The translations under genes were made by a program, and so were the position numbers. Positions 25,202 to 34,428 of a DNA stretch of 64,000 bases are shown one piece after another. Each line of letters opens with the position of its first letter. The stretch's first letter is position 1. Source of the DNA: CAWCUK01 sp963798775. GTDB taxonomy: Bacteria; Bacteroidota; Ignavibacteria; Ignavibacteriales; Ignavibacteriaceae. The stretch is from NCBI GenBank assembly GCA_963798775.1, contig CAWCUK010000003.1, positions 620,001 to 684,000 on the forward strand. Reading direction: 5' to 3'. The notes beneath the pieces are model-generated. The model was given only the letters and a program-made list of their open reading frames with translations, was not told the origin of the DNA and made no database searches.

Positions 25202-25813
25202 ATGAATGAAGAAAAAGAAAAAATTCTAAATTTCTCACTCGATAAATTCTTAAAAGAAGGTTTTTATAAAATAACCATGGATGAAATCGCATCCTCTTTA
25301 AGAATGAGCAAAAAAACTATTTATAAAAATTTCCCCTCTAAGGAAGAGTTAATAAAAGCGGCGGTTTTTAGATTTATAAACACACACAGCTCAAACGTGA
25401 ATGAACTGATGCAAGAAAAAAGCGAAGCGGTTAAAAAATTCTATAATATAATTGAGTATTTCGGCCAAGTTTTGATGAGTTTTAGCGAACGGTGGATGGA
25501 TGACCTTCAAAATACAACAAAAGATTTATGGCTGCAGATTGATGAATTTAGAACCAAAAAGATGACATTGGTGTTAAGTAAAATAATTGAACAAGGTAAA
25601 AAGGAAGATACCTTTACGGATGTACCTAATGAAATAGTTATTATGTCATTTATATCAGCTATAAGAGGAGTAGTTAATCCAAGTTTTATTCTTCATAATA
25701 AATTCACCCCGAAAGAAGCTTTGGATTATACTATTGAAATTTTGATGAACGGGATAATGACGGCTAAAGGAAAGAAAATTTATAAAAAATATAAAAACGG
25801 AGCGGCTAAATGA
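25202..25813 (+). CDS. TetR-family regulator of the adjacent efflux operon
   Basis: 203-aa repressor with an N-terminal TetR helix-turn-helix (about residues 8-52: YKITMDEIASSLRMSKKTIY then KNFPSKEELI) and a helical ligand-binding C-terminal domain. It is the first gene of a seven-gene operon encoding a complete trans-envelope exporter; its stop overlaps the adaptor start (ATGA). Two inverted repeats in its promoter point to autoregulation of the entire operon, with the exporter substrate or a related toxic compound as probable inducer. Context matches E. coli CecR-YbhGFSR. No clear ribosome site. Confidence 0.93.
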   Translation: MNEEKEKILNFSLDKFLKEGFYKITMDEIASSLRMSKKTIYKNFPSKEELIKAAVFRFINTHSSNVNELMQEKSEAVKKFYNIIEYFGQVLMSFSERWMDDLQNTTKDLWLQIDEFRTKKMTLVLSKIIEQGKKEDTFTDVPNEIVIMSFISAIRGVVNPSFILHNKFTPKEALDYTIEILMNGIMTAKGKKIYKKYKNGAAK

Positions 25814-26793
25814 GAACCATAAAGTTATTTCTTTTGCCATTGCTGGGTTTGCTTATAATCGGCTGCGGCGATGGAAATAATGAAAATAAAATCACAGCGT
25901 CAGGAACAATTGAAGGAACGAACGTTACTTTAAGCGCCAGAGTAAGCGGACAAATAAATAAGATTCGCGTTGAAGAAGGAGATCAGGTTAAAAAGAATGA
26001 TACTTTATTAATTATCGATCACGAACTTTTAGAGATACAACTTCAGCAAGCTCAGGCAGGAGTTGAAGCGGCGCAAGCACAGCTGCAGCTTCTACAAAAA
26101 GGCGCGCGTTCAGAAGATATCCGGCAGGCGGAAGATGCTTTAAAACAAGCAAAAATAAATTATGAACAAGCAGAAGCTGATAAAAATAGGATGGAGGATT
26201 TATATCAATCCAAAACCATTACAAAAAAACAATACGATGATGTTACAGCAAAATATAATATCGCAAAAGCCAGATATAATTCGGCGAAAGAAAATGTGAA
26301 AAAAGTAAAAAATTTCGCGAGGCCTGAAGAGTTAAAACAAGCACAGGCAAATCTCAATCAAAGTAAAGCGGCGGCAGCTTTACTTAAAAAGAATATACGC
26401 GATTCATACGTGCTGGCGCCGCTGGATGGATTTGTTGTGAAAAAGTTTGTAGAAGAAGGAGAAACAGTTTCTCCGATGTCCTCACTGCTTATGCTTTCAA
26501 ATCTTGATGATGTTAAACTTGTAATCTATGTTTCTGAAGAAGAGCTTGGGCGCGTAAAATTGGGCCAAGCAGCAAAAGTGAATATTGACGCAAATGATAA
26601 TACATACGAGGGAAAGGTAATTTATATCTCGCCGGAAGCGGAATTCACCCCAAAAAATATTCAGACAAAAGATGAACGTACAAAACTGGTTTTCGCGGTA
26701 AAAGTAAAAATTCCTAATCCGAATTTTGAATTAAAACCGGGAATGCCAGCCGACGCCACAATTTTATTAAACGAAAATATGAACAATGGATAA
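25810..26793 (+). CDS. HlyD/YbhG-like periplasmic adaptor lipoprotein
   Basis: 327-aa membrane-fusion protein linking the inner-membrane ABC transporter with TolC. The N-terminus has a lipobox (LLIIGC at residues 15-20), so it is a lipoprotein. A lipoyl/barrel-sandwich half (SGTIEGTNVTLSARVSG) leads to a long coiled-coil hairpin (about residues 75-195, Gln/Ala/Lys-rich with QLQQAQAGVEAAQAQLQ), the other half (YVLAPLDGFVVKKFVEEG) and a beta-barrel domain. The start ATG overlaps the TetR stop by four bases. The arrangement equals that of YbhG in the YbhGFSR drug exporter. Confidence 0.93.
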   Translation: MRTIKLFLLPLLGLLIIGCGDGNNENKITASGTIEGTNVTLSARVSGQINKIRVEEGDQVKKNDTLLIIDHELLEIQLQQAQAGVEAAQAQLQLLQKGARSEDIRQAEDALKQAKINYEQAEADKNRMEDLYQSKTITKKQYDDVTAKYNIAKARYNSAKENVKKVKNFARPEELKQAQANLNQSKAAAALLKKNIRDSYVLAPLDGFVVKKFVEEGETVSPMSSLLMLSNLDDVKLVIYVSEEELGRVKLGQAAKVNIDANDNTYEGKVIYISPEAEFTPKNIQTKDERTKLVFAVKVKIPNPNFELKPGMPADATILLNENMNNG

Positions 26794-27718
26794 CGCGATA
26801 ATTCTAAAAAATATAAAGAAAAGTTATGATGATGTTGCCGCGCTTAACGGAATTTCTTTCGAAGTGCAGAAAGGAGAAATGTTCGGACTAGTAGGGCCGG
26901 ACGGTGCCGGAAAAACTACTACAATTCGTCTTCTGTGCGGATTGCTTACTCCCGACGAAGGAGCGGCGGAAATATTCGGTAAAGATTTAACAAAACATGT
27001 AAATAAAATTCAAAAAACCATTGGATATCTTTCCCAAAAATTCAGCCTTTACGGTGATTTAACAATCGATGAGAATATTGAATTTTTTGCCGATTTACAC
27101 GGCGTTAAAGATTATTTAAAACGAAGAAATGAACTGCTGGAATTTACCCGGCTTACTCCTTTCAGAACTCGTTTGGCCGATAATCTTTCCGGAGGTATGA
27201 AGCAGAAGCTGGCGCTAGCTTGTACATTAATTCATAAACCTAAAATAATCTTTCTCGATGAACCGACTACCGGTGTTGATCCAGTTTCCCGGAGAGATTT
27301 TTGGAAAATTCTATCAAGCCTTTTAAAAGAAGATATAACCATTTTTATGTCGACACCATATTTAGACGAAGCCGAAAGATGTAATCATGTGGCGCTGTTG
27401 AATAAAGGAAATGTAATAAGTTTTGATACACCGAAAAACATAAAGCGTTCTTTAGATAAACAAATAATTGAGGTAGTTTGTACGCCGGTAATAGACGCCT
27501 ATAAAATATTAAAAGAGAAAAGCGGTTTTGAAGTTCAGATGTTCGGTGACAGAATTGACGCGGCTGTTGATAACTATGAAGAAGATTTCAAGAAAATTAA
27601 AAATTTATTAAATGCAGCTTCGGTAAAAATATTAGATCATCGAATAATTCCAACATCGTTGGAAAATGTATTTATTCATTTAATCAGTGAAGAAAAAGAA
27701 CAGCAGGAGATAAAATGA
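26786..27718 (+). CDS. ABC exporter ATPase 1 (YbhF N-half-like)
   Basis: 310-aa nucleotide-binding subunit. Walker A GPDGAGKTT (37-45), Q-loop Gln 84, signature LSGGMKQ (134-140) and Walker B IIFLDEP with the catalytic Glu 159 are present, but the H-loop reads MSTPYLDEAE, so the switch histidine is Pro 191. The C-terminal 90 residues are the DUF4162-like extension of drug-type ATPases. It overlaps the adaptor gene by eight bases and the TolC gene by four. It probably pairs with the second ATPase at 29066 to form a heterodimer, equal to the fused double ATPase YbhF. One composite ATP site would be degenerate. Confidence 0.92.
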   Translation: MDNAIILKNIKKSYDDVAALNGISFEVQKGEMFGLVGPDGAGKTTTIRLLCGLLTPDEGAAEIFGKDLTKHVNKIQKTIGYLSQKFSLYGDLTIDENIEFFADLHGVKDYLKRRNELLEFTRLTPFRTRLADNLSGGMKQKLALACTLIHKPKIIFLDEPTTGVDPVSRRDFWKILSSLLKEDITIFMSTPYLDEAERCNHVALLNKGNVISFDTPKNIKRSLDKQIIEVVCTPVIDAYKILKEKSGFEVQMFGDRIDAAVDNYEEDFKKIKNLLNAASVKILDHRIIPTSLENVFIHLISEEKEQQEIK

Positions 27719-29028
27719 AAAAGACAGTAATTTTATTCTTTATACTATTGGCGAGTATTTTTCCGCAAAACAAGAAATTAACATTGCGGGAAAGCCTGGA
27801 TATAGGTTTAAAAAACAGCAAAGATTTAAAAATATCGCAGGCTCAGTTAACCGGCGCGGAGGCGCAAACAACAGCAGCAGCTTCTCAATTACTTCCCCAG
27901 TTATCATTCGCCGCCGGCTACACACGTTTAAGTGATATTCCGCCTTTTCAGGTTACGGTTCCTTTTTCTCCTACTCCCATTAAAATTTCGGATGTAATTC
28001 TGAACAGCTATCAACTTAAACTATCACTTCAGCAAAATCTATTCGACGGATTTAGAAGCTGGGCTTTAAAAAGCGCGGCGAATTATAATTACCGTGCCGA
28101 AAAAATGGAATATTCAAAAGATGTAAATGAAGCCGCGATGAAAATTCAGAATGCTTACTGGAATTATTATAAAGCGGAGTTAAATCAAAAAGTAGTAGAA
28201 GAAAATCTTGCACAAATTAAGCAGCATTTAGAGGATACTAAGAATTTTCTGAAAAACGAACTAGCGACACAGAATGATGTTTTAAAACTTCAAGTTCAAT
28301 ATTCCAACGCGAAACTTCAAAAAATTGAAATGGAGAATAATGTTGATATCGCGCGAATAGCTTTTAATCAAGCTATCGGAGTATCGCTTGAATCGAATAC
28401 TATATTAGATGTTAAAGAAATTTTCGCGCAGCCTGTTGAATATGATTTTAAAGTTTTATTAAATGAGGCAAAACAAAACCGGAAAGAATTAAGAGTCCTG
28501 GAATTAAGAACAGAAGCAAGCGAAGAACAAATTACAGCGGCAAAGTCGGGTTGGTTTCCGCAAATATTTTTATTCGGTAATTATTATTACAGCAAACCCA
28601 ACCAAAGAATTATTCCCGCAGAAAATAAATTTAATGATACCTGGGACGTCGGTATTTCATTAAACTGGAGTTTATGGAACTGGGGCTATACCTCCGCGCA
28701 GGCTTCAATTGCTGAACAAAACAAAATAGAAGTAGAAACAAATCTTTCAAAATTAAATGATGCTGTGGAAATAGAAGTTTACCAAAATTATTTAACTATG
28801 AAACGAGCTTATGAAAAAGTACAAGTTACAAAAGTTACGGTTGAGCAGGCTGAAGAAAATTACAGAACAACAAAGGAAAAATACAACGCGCAGATTTCTT
28901 CCAGTACAGATTTAATAGACGCCGATGTTTTGGTTACTTCGGCAAAAACAAATTATAATAATTCGCTAGTTGATTATGAATTAGCCAAAGTAAAATTGGA
29001 TAAATCGATCGGACGAAAAATTTATTAA
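27715..29028 (+). CDS. TolC-family outer-membrane efflux channel
   Basis: 437-aa outer-membrane factor. Signal peptide at residues 1-18 (FFILLASIFPQ), then two internally related halves typical of TolC, each rich in long amphipathic helices (ALKSAANYNYRAEKMEYS; QASIAEQNKIEVETNLSKL) and a beta-strand pair (GYTRLS..., GNYYYSKPN...) that builds the trimeric barrel. The gene lies between the two ATPase genes with a four-base overlap at its start, so the channel is dedicated to this transporter rather than shared. Confidence 0.92.
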   Translation: MKKTVILFFILLASIFPQNKKLTLRESLDIGLKNSKDLKISQAQLTGAEAQTTAAASQLLPQLSFAAGYTRLSDIPPFQVTVPFSPTPIKISDVILNSYQLKLSLQQNLFDGFRSWALKSAANYNYRAEKMEYSKDVNEAAMKIQNAYWNYYKAELNQKVVEENLAQIKQHLEDTKNFLKNELATQNDVLKLQVQYSNAKLQKIEMENNVDIARIAFNQAIGVSLESNTILDVKEIFAQPVEYDFKVLLNEAKQNRKELRVLELRTEASEEQITAAKSGWFPQIFLFGNYYYSKPNQRIIPAENKFNDTWDVGISLNWSLWNWGYTSAQASIAEQNKIEVETNLSKLNDAVEIEVYQNYLTMKRAYEKVQVTKVTVEQAEENYRTTKEKYNAQISSSTDLIDADVLVTSAKTNYNNSLVDYELAKVKLDKSIGRKIY

Positions 29029-29065
29029 AAGCTTAAGAGATGAAGAAGATTTAGTAAGGTTTACT

Positions 29066-29995
29066 ATGAATTCAATAGAAGTAAATAATCTAACAAAAAA
29101 ATTCGGAAATTTTACGGCAGTCGATAATATTTCATTTGAAGTTAAGCAAGGCGAAATATTCGGATTTCTCGGAGCGAACGGGGCGGGAAAATCAACCGCT
29201 ATACGAATGCTTTGCGGAATTCTTGAACCGACTTCCGGAGACGCTCAAGTCGGCGGATTCAGCGTAATGAATCATCCGGATAAAGTGAAAACCCAAATCG
29301 GGTATATGTCCCAGAAATTTTCGCTCTACAATGATTTAACCGTTGAAGAAAATATTAATTTTTTCGGCGGAGTTTACGGGCTTTATAACAGAAAGTTAGA
29401 AGAAAGAAGGAAGTGGGTTTTAAAAGTCGCTTTTCTTGAAGGCAAAGAAAAATTACTCACTTCATCATTGCCGGGCGGAATTAAACAGAGGCTTGCTCTT
29501 GCTATTGCGGTTATTCACGAGCCGAAAATTGTTTTTTTAGATGAACCGACCGGGGGAGTTGATCCTATTTCCAGAAGAAATTTTTGGGATTTAATTAATG
29601 AACTTTCCCAAAAAGGTGTTACCGTTTTTGTTACCACACATTATTTAGATGAAGCGGAATTCTGCAACACTATAACTTTATTAAGCGCGGGAAGAATAGT
29701 TGCCAGCGGTAGTTCGAAAGAACTAAAAACAAAATATTTAAAGAATGTTATTCTTGAAGTTGAATGTGACAGAGTAGTAGACGCGCTTGAAATAATGTCT
29801 AACCAGTCGTGGGTTGACGAAACCTCTATTTTCGGAAATTACATTCATGTAAGTGTTGAAGAGGAAGAAAAGGGAAGACGTAGACTAAAAGAAGTGCTTA
29901 CGGAACAGAATAATATTAAAATTGATAGAATTGATAAAATTGTTCCTACCTTGGAAGATGTGTTTATTTATCTGCTGGAAAAAGGAGCGAAATAA
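29066..29995 (+). CDS. ABC exporter ATPase 2 (YbhF C-half-like)
   Basis: 309-aa nucleotide-binding subunit. Walker A GANGAGKST (37-45), Q-loop Gln 83, Walker B IVFLDEP with catalytic Glu and an intact H-loop VTTHYLDEAE (His 192), but the signature is LPGGIKQ (135-141) with Pro in place of Ser. ATPase 1 has the opposite fault (intact LSGG, lost H-loop His), so both faults fall in one composite site and the other site is canonical. Its end overlaps the permease start by one base. The start ATG follows TAAGGTTTACT. Confidence 0.93.
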   Translation: MNSIEVNNLTKKFGNFTAVDNISFEVKQGEIFGFLGANGAGKSTAIRMLCGILEPTSGDAQVGGFSVMNHPDKVKTQIGYMSQKFSLYNDLTVEENINFFGGVYGLYNRKLEERRKWVLKVAFLEGKEKLLTSSLPGGIKQRLALAIAVIHEPKIVFLDEPTGGVDPISRRNFWDLINELSQKGVTVFVTTHYLDEAEFCNTITLLSAGRIVASGSSKELKTKYLKNVILEVECDRVVDALEIMSNQSWVDETSIFGNYIHVSVEEEEKGRRRLKEVLTEQNNIKIDRIDKIVPTLEDVFIYLLEKGAK

Positions 29996-31128
29996 TGTTT
30001 ACCAGAATAAAGGCGATTGCCAAAAAAGAAATCCGGCAGCTTAAAAGAGATAAACGAATGCTGTACGTTTTATTCGTCTTCCCGATTCTGCTTCTTGTTA
30101 TTTTCGGATACGCAATAAATTTCGATGTACATCATATTAAAATGATTGTACTAGATCATGATAAATCATCCGACAGCCGCGCGTTTATACATACTTTAAC
30201 AAGTTCGGAATATTTTGATTTAGAAGGATATATTTCAAATGAAGGAGAAATCAGAAATATTCTGGATACCAAAGAAGCACAGTGTGTTATTGTAATTCCG
30301 AAAGATTTATCGGAAAAAATATATTCAAACGAAGAAGCTAAAATACAAATTTTAATTGACGGTGTTGACGGAAACACAGCTTCAATTATTTCAAATTATA
30401 TGCGAATAGCGACGGCAGCTTATTCACAAAAAATCTCCGGCAAGTATTTAGCGACACTGGGCAAATCCGCTTTTATTCCAATCGATCTTAAGCCTGTATT
30501 TTGGTTTAACCCGGAATTAAGCTCAACAAAATTTTTAGTCCCCGGACTAATCGCTATGATTTTGATAATCACAGCTGTTGTATCAATTTCGCTTTCAATT
30601 GTTAAAGAAAAAGAGCGAGGTACAATTGAGCAAATAAATGTTTCACCGCTTTCTTCGTTTGAATTATTAATCGGCAAGACAATTCCTTACACAATAATTT
30701 CCTTAATGATAGCGGCATTTATTTTATTTGCGGGATATATTTTATTCGGTACAACAATAAGAGGAAATTATTTACTGCTGTTTTTCACTACTCTTCTTTT
30801 TCTTTTCGCGGCCTTAAACCTGGGAATATTTGTTTCCTCAATCGCTAATTCACAGCAGGTCGCGTTTCAGATCGCGACTTTAATCTCACTTCTACCATCG
30901 GTTATTTTATCCGGATTTATTTTCCCGATTGAAGCAATGCCTTCATTCATTCAAATATTAACTAATATAACTCCCGCTAAATTTTTCCTGGTAATTTTAA
31001 GAGGAATACTTTTAAAAGGCGTAGGCATAGCCGCATTATGGGATCAGATGCTTTTCCTATTTATTTTCGCGCTCTTCTTTTTAGCACTGTCAACCGTAAT
31101 AAATAAAAAAGTAAACGCCGCTAAGTAA
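29995..31128 (+). CDS. ABC-2 type exporter permease 1 (YbhS/YhhJ-like)
   Basis: 377-aa inner-membrane subunit. One N-terminal helix (MLYVLFVFPILLLVIFGYAI) is followed by a large periplasmic domain (about residues 45-175), then five helices with the ABC-2 signature region (VKEKERGTIEQINVSPLSSFELLIGK) and PFIQ-type loop (SGFIFPIEAMPSFIQ). Size and topology match YbhS/YbhR/YhhJ permeases of drug exporters. The start overlaps the preceding ATPase stop. Together with the next gene it forms the membrane channel of the transporter. Confidence 0.92.
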   Translation: MFTRIKAIAKKEIRQLKRDKRMLYVLFVFPILLLVIFGYAINFDVHHIKMIVLDHDKSSDSRAFIHTLTSSEYFDLEGYISNEGEIRNILDTKEAQCVIVIPKDLSEKIYSNEEAKIQILIDGVDGNTASIISNYMRIATAAYSQKISGKYLATLGKSAFIPIDLKPVFWFNPELSSTKFLVPGLIAMILIITAVVSISLSIVKEKERGTIEQINVSPLSSFELLIGKTIPYTIISLMIAAFILFAGYILFGTTIRGNYLLLFFTTLLFLFAALNLGIFVSSIANSQQVAFQIATLISLLPSVILSGFIFPIEAMPSFIQILTNITPAKFFLVILRGILLKGVGIAALWDQMLFLFIFALFFLALSTVINKKVNAAK

Positions 31129-31139
31129 AGAGAATAATT

Positions 31140-32267
31140 ATGAAACTAATTTGGAATATAGTAATAAAGGAATTTCTTCAATTAAAAAGAGATCCGAGAT
31201 TATTCGCAATCGTTTTTTGGGCGCCGGTTATTCAATTAATTTTTCTGGGTTACGCGGCAAATATGGATGTGGATAATGTTCACACCGCCGTATTGGATAG
31301 AAGCAAAACTGTAACGAGCAGAGAATTTATTCAGAAGTTCGAGCGTTCCGGATATTTCTCTGTTGATTATAACGTCAGCAGTTATGATGAAATTTCCGAA
31401 TTAATTGATAAAGGAAAAGTTCTTTGGGCGCTAGTTATTCCCGAAGAATTCGAAAAAGATATTCATTCTAATAAACCTGCTCCGGTACAGGCAATTTTTG
31501 ACGGATCCGACGGAAATAAAACATCAATCGCTTTTGGATATGTTCAAGGAATTACCGCGAGTTATTCAAAAAATATAATGCTACAGCAATCGGATAGAAC
31601 AGGAAGAAAATTTTCCTCCGGATCAATTACTCCCGAAATAAGAGTATGGTACAACCCGGATTTGAAAACCAGAAATTTTATGGTGCCGAGTATTATGGGA
31701 TTAATATTGATGGTTATAACTACAATATTAATGTCAATGGCAATAGTTAAAGAAAGAGAAATAGGAACACTTGAACAATTAATAGTTACGCCGATAAAAC
31801 CGTATCAGCTTATAATCGGTAAACTTATTCCATTTATAATTCTTGGATTTATAGATATTCTATTAGTGCAGGGAGTGATGATTTTCTGGTTTAAAATCGG
31901 AATTAGAGGAAGTTTTATTTTTCTCCTTTTTTCATCGTTTTTGTTTGTACTTTCAACATTAGGTATAGGATTATTTATCTCCACAATTTCAAAAACACAG
32001 CAGCAGGCAATGATGGTAGCGCAATTCGCGATTATGATGCCGATGATTTACCTAAGCGGATTTGCTTTCCCGATAGAAAATATGCCAAAAGTTGTTCAAT
32101 ATATAACTTATTTAATACCGCTTCGTTATTACATAACTATTCTTCGCGCGGTAATTTTAAAAGGCGCAACCTTTTTTGAACTTCTGCCCGAAACGGGAAT
32201 GCTTCTTTTAATGGGATTGATAATTTTATTCGCGAGTTCAATGCGGTTTAGGAAAAGATTGGAATAA
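31140..32267 (+). CDS. ABC-2 type exporter permease 2 (YbhR-like)
   Basis: 375-aa paralogue of the upstream permease with the same plan: N-terminal helix (RLFAIVFWAPVIQLIFLGYA), periplasmic domain, then five helices including VKEREIGTLEQLIVTPIKPYQLIIGK and SGFAFPIENMPKVVQ. Eleven bases separate the two genes. Two different permeases and two different ATPases imply a heterodimeric exporter core. It is the last clear operon gene; the following gene (32350) has its own ribosome site after an 82-base gap. Confidence 0.92.
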   Translation: MKLIWNIVIKEFLQLKRDPRLFAIVFWAPVIQLIFLGYAANMDVDNVHTAVLDRSKTVTSREFIQKFERSGYFSVDYNVSSYDEISELIDKGKVLWALVIPEEFEKDIHSNKPAPVQAIFDGSDGNKTSIAFGYVQGITASYSKNIMLQQSDRTGRKFSSGSITPEIRVWYNPDLKTRNFMVPSIMGLILMVITTILMSMAIVKEREIGTLEQLIVTPIKPYQLIIGKLIPFIILGFIDILLVQGVMIFWFKIGIRGSFIFLLFSSFLFVLSTLGIGLFISTISKTQQQAMMVAQFAIMMPMIYLSGFAFPIENMPKVVQYITYLIPLRYYITILRAVILKGATFFELLPETGMLLLMGLIILFASSMRFRKRLE

Positions 32268-32349
32268 ATCATGATGAATTTAATTGCTTATATTCAACTT
32301 ATTGGCTTTATTTAATAAGCATAAAAGAAAATGTTAATAGGAGTTAGAT

Positions 32350-32619
32350 ATGGAAAATAAGGAATTAAGAGAATCGCTTGAAAAACTTCATATTCAATTA
32401 CAGAATACGGAAAACCTGGATGAAAACTCCCGCGAAGTTTTAGAACAGTTAGCAAATGATATTCAGAACGCGTTGGATCGAAATAGAATTTCTGAAGAAG
32501 AGCATAAAAAATTAACGGAGAATTTAAAAAAATCATCCCGGCATTTTGAAGCCTCATATCCTGATCTCACCGAATCAATGAATATTGTAATTCATACCTT
32601 AAGTAATATGGGAATTTAA
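32350..32619 (+). CDS. DUF4404-like small helical protein
   Basis: 89-aa soluble, highly charged, all-helical protein. The pattern (ELRESLEKLHIQL...VLEQLANDIQNAL...and a terminal NIVIHTLSNMGI) fits the DUF4404 family, whose function is unknown. It has a strong ribosome site (AGGAG, nine bases before ATG). It lies just after the efflux operon and could be its last gene, but a role in export is not supported by the sequence. Confidence 0.75.
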   Translation: MENKELRESLEKLHIQLQNTENLDENSREVLEQLANDIQNALDRNRISEEEHKKLTENLKKSSRHFEASYPDLTESMNIVIHTLSNMGI

Positions 32620-32696
32620 AAGGAAAAAATATTAGCAACATTTTCTGATTTCCCTTATTTTTGTATCCTTAATTTGTATTATTTCGAAAGTTGAGA

Positions 32697-33065
32697 ATGA
32701 AAAAGAATACATCGGAAACAAGAAAATACCGGACGGATATGAATGAAAAAATTCTTAATGCCGGATTCAGAGATTATAATAAATTTTTTGCGCTAGATAA
32801 TAAAGCATATATAAATGGTGCTTTACCTGCTAAAACCAAAGAACTGATGGGACTTGTAGCTTCTATGGTTTTACGCTGCAACGACTGTATTTTTTATCAT
32901 ATCGACAGAGCAATTCAAGAAGGGGCAAACGCGGAAGAATTAAAAGAAAGCTTCAATATCGCTTTAATTGTCGGCGGTTCTATTGTTATTCCGCATCTTC
33001 GTTATGCTTTTGAAGTAATGGAAGAAATTTTTAATGAATCTTCAAAACCGGGTTCCGATGAATAA
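32697..33065 (+). CDS. Carboxymuconolactone decarboxylase / AhpD-like protein
   Basis: 122-aa CMD-fold protein. The redox CxxC motif with following His is present: LRCNDCIFYHIDRAIQEGA (about residues 63-81), as in AhpD-like peroxidase partners and many CMD proteins of unknown role. ATG 32697 is preferred; a TTG six bases upstream is also in frame. Its 3' end overlaps the amidohydrolase gene by eight bases (ATGAATAA), so the two are coupled. The likely role is a thiol-based oxidoreductase or peroxidase; a true muconolactone decarboxylase is unlikely given the absence of an aromatic pathway nearby. Confidence 0.85.
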   Translation: MKKNTSETRKYRTDMNEKILNAGFRDYNKFFALDNKAYINGALPAKTKELMGLVASMVLRCNDCIFYHIDRAIQEGANAEELKESFNIALIVGGSIVIPHLRYAFEVMEEIFNESSKPGSDE

Positions 33066-34398
33066 AACTCTTATTGTTCCAAAACAGATAATCTGTGTTG
33101 ATTATGAAAACAGAATACTAACAAATCATGCCGTAGAAATTACTGATAATATTATTACTAATATTTTACCGGCTGAAGAAAAACTTATAAATTCATTTGA
33201 CGGGAAAGTAATAAATGAACCTTCTCTCACGCTAATTCCGGGATTTGTACAAACACATGTTCATCTCTGCCAAACTCTTTTCCGCGGATTAGCCGATGAT
33301 CTGCAACTATTAGATTGGCTTCAGCTAAGAATTTTCCCTTTCGAAAACGCTCATAATAAATCATCTTTACGCGCTTCGGCAAAAATTGGGATTAATGAAC
33401 TCTTAAGAGGCGGGACAACTACTTTACTTGATATGGGAACTCTTCGACATCAAGAAGAAATTTTTGATGAATTAATTGAATCCGGTATCCGTGCTATTGC
33501 CGGTAAATGCATGATGGATGTAAATGATTTATTCCCTTCATTTCAAGCTATTACAAACGATGAATTAGACTACACATACGAACTTGCGAAAAATTATCAT
33601 AATTCCGCAGACGGCAGAATAAAATACGGATTCGCTCCAAGATTCGTTCTTTCGGCAACTGAAGAATTGCTAAAAGAAACAAAAGAAATGATGAAAGATT
33701 TTGTGGGAAGTATCTACCACACTCATTCATCAGAAAATAAAAATGAATGCGCGGAAGTAAGAAAAAGATTTAATAAAGAAAATATAGAATATTTTAATTC
33801 AATCGGTATTTTGGATGATTCTACTGTATTAGCGCATTGTGTCCATTTAAATGATGATGAAGTTACATTGATGAAAAATAGTAACGCGCGGGTGTCGCAC
33901 TGTCCTTCTTCAAATTTAAAATTAGGTTCGGGAGTTGCTAACATTCCGCGTTATTTAAGTGAAGGAATTTCGGTTTCATTAGGCGCTGATGGAGCTCCAT
34001 GTAACAATAATTTAAGTCAGTTTTCGGAAATGAAACTCGCGTCTTTAATTCAAAAGCCGATATACGGGCCTACATCAATGGACGCAAAAACTGTTTTTAG
34101 GTTAGCGACAATAGAAGGCGCAAAAGCTTTGCATATTGATAATGAAACCGGAAGCATTGAGCCCGGGAAAAAAGCCGATTTAGTTTTGCTAAATCTTGAA
34201 TCACCGTTTCTCTCACTTTCCGAAAAGAATGAAGACATTTATTCAAACATTGTTTATACCGCGACGAAAGAAAGTGTAGTATATGTTATGACAGATGGAA
34301 AAATGGTTGTTAACGGCGGAAAATCATTGATTTATGATGATGAAGAATTGTACGATAACGGGAAAAAAGAATTGAAAGAGCTTTTAAACCGGTTATAA
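33058..34398 (+). CDS. Amidohydrolase of the SAH/MTA deaminase / chlorohydrolase group
   Basis: 446-aa metal-dependent hydrolase of the amidohydrolase superfamily. Metal and catalytic residues are visible: TLIPGFVQTHVHLCQTL (HxH), YHTHSSENKNE, LAHCVHLNDDE and SLGADGAPCNNN. This set matches adenosine-type deaminases of the MtaD/TrzA-AtzB group: 5-methylthioadenosine or S-adenosylhomocysteine deaminase is the usual housekeeping role. ATG 33058 is chosen because it fits the family N-terminus and overlaps the preceding gene; the frame is open 24 bases further upstream. Confidence 0.88.
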   Translation: MNKTLIVPKQIICVDYENRILTNHAVEITDNIITNILPAEEKLINSFDGKVINEPSLTLIPGFVQTHVHLCQTLFRGLADDLQLLDWLQLRIFPFENAHNKSSLRASAKIGINELLRGGTTTLLDMGTLRHQEEIFDELIESGIRAIAGKCMMDVNDLFPSFQAITNDELDYTYELAKNYHNSADGRIKYGFAPRFVLSATEELLKETKEMMKDFVGSIYHTHSSENKNECAEVRKRFNKENIEYFNSIGILDDSTVLAHCVHLNDDEVTLMKNSNARVSHCPSSNLKLGSGVANIPRYLSEGISVSLGADGAPCNNNLSQFSEMKLASLIQKPIYGPTSMDAKTVFRLATIEGAKALHIDNETGSIEPGKKADLVLLNLESPFLSLSEKNEDIYSNIVYTATKESVVYVMTDGKMVVNGGKSLIYDDEELYDNGKKELKELLNRL

Positions 34399-34428
34399 AA
34401 TCCACTCTTACTCAAAAACGGAATCCTA

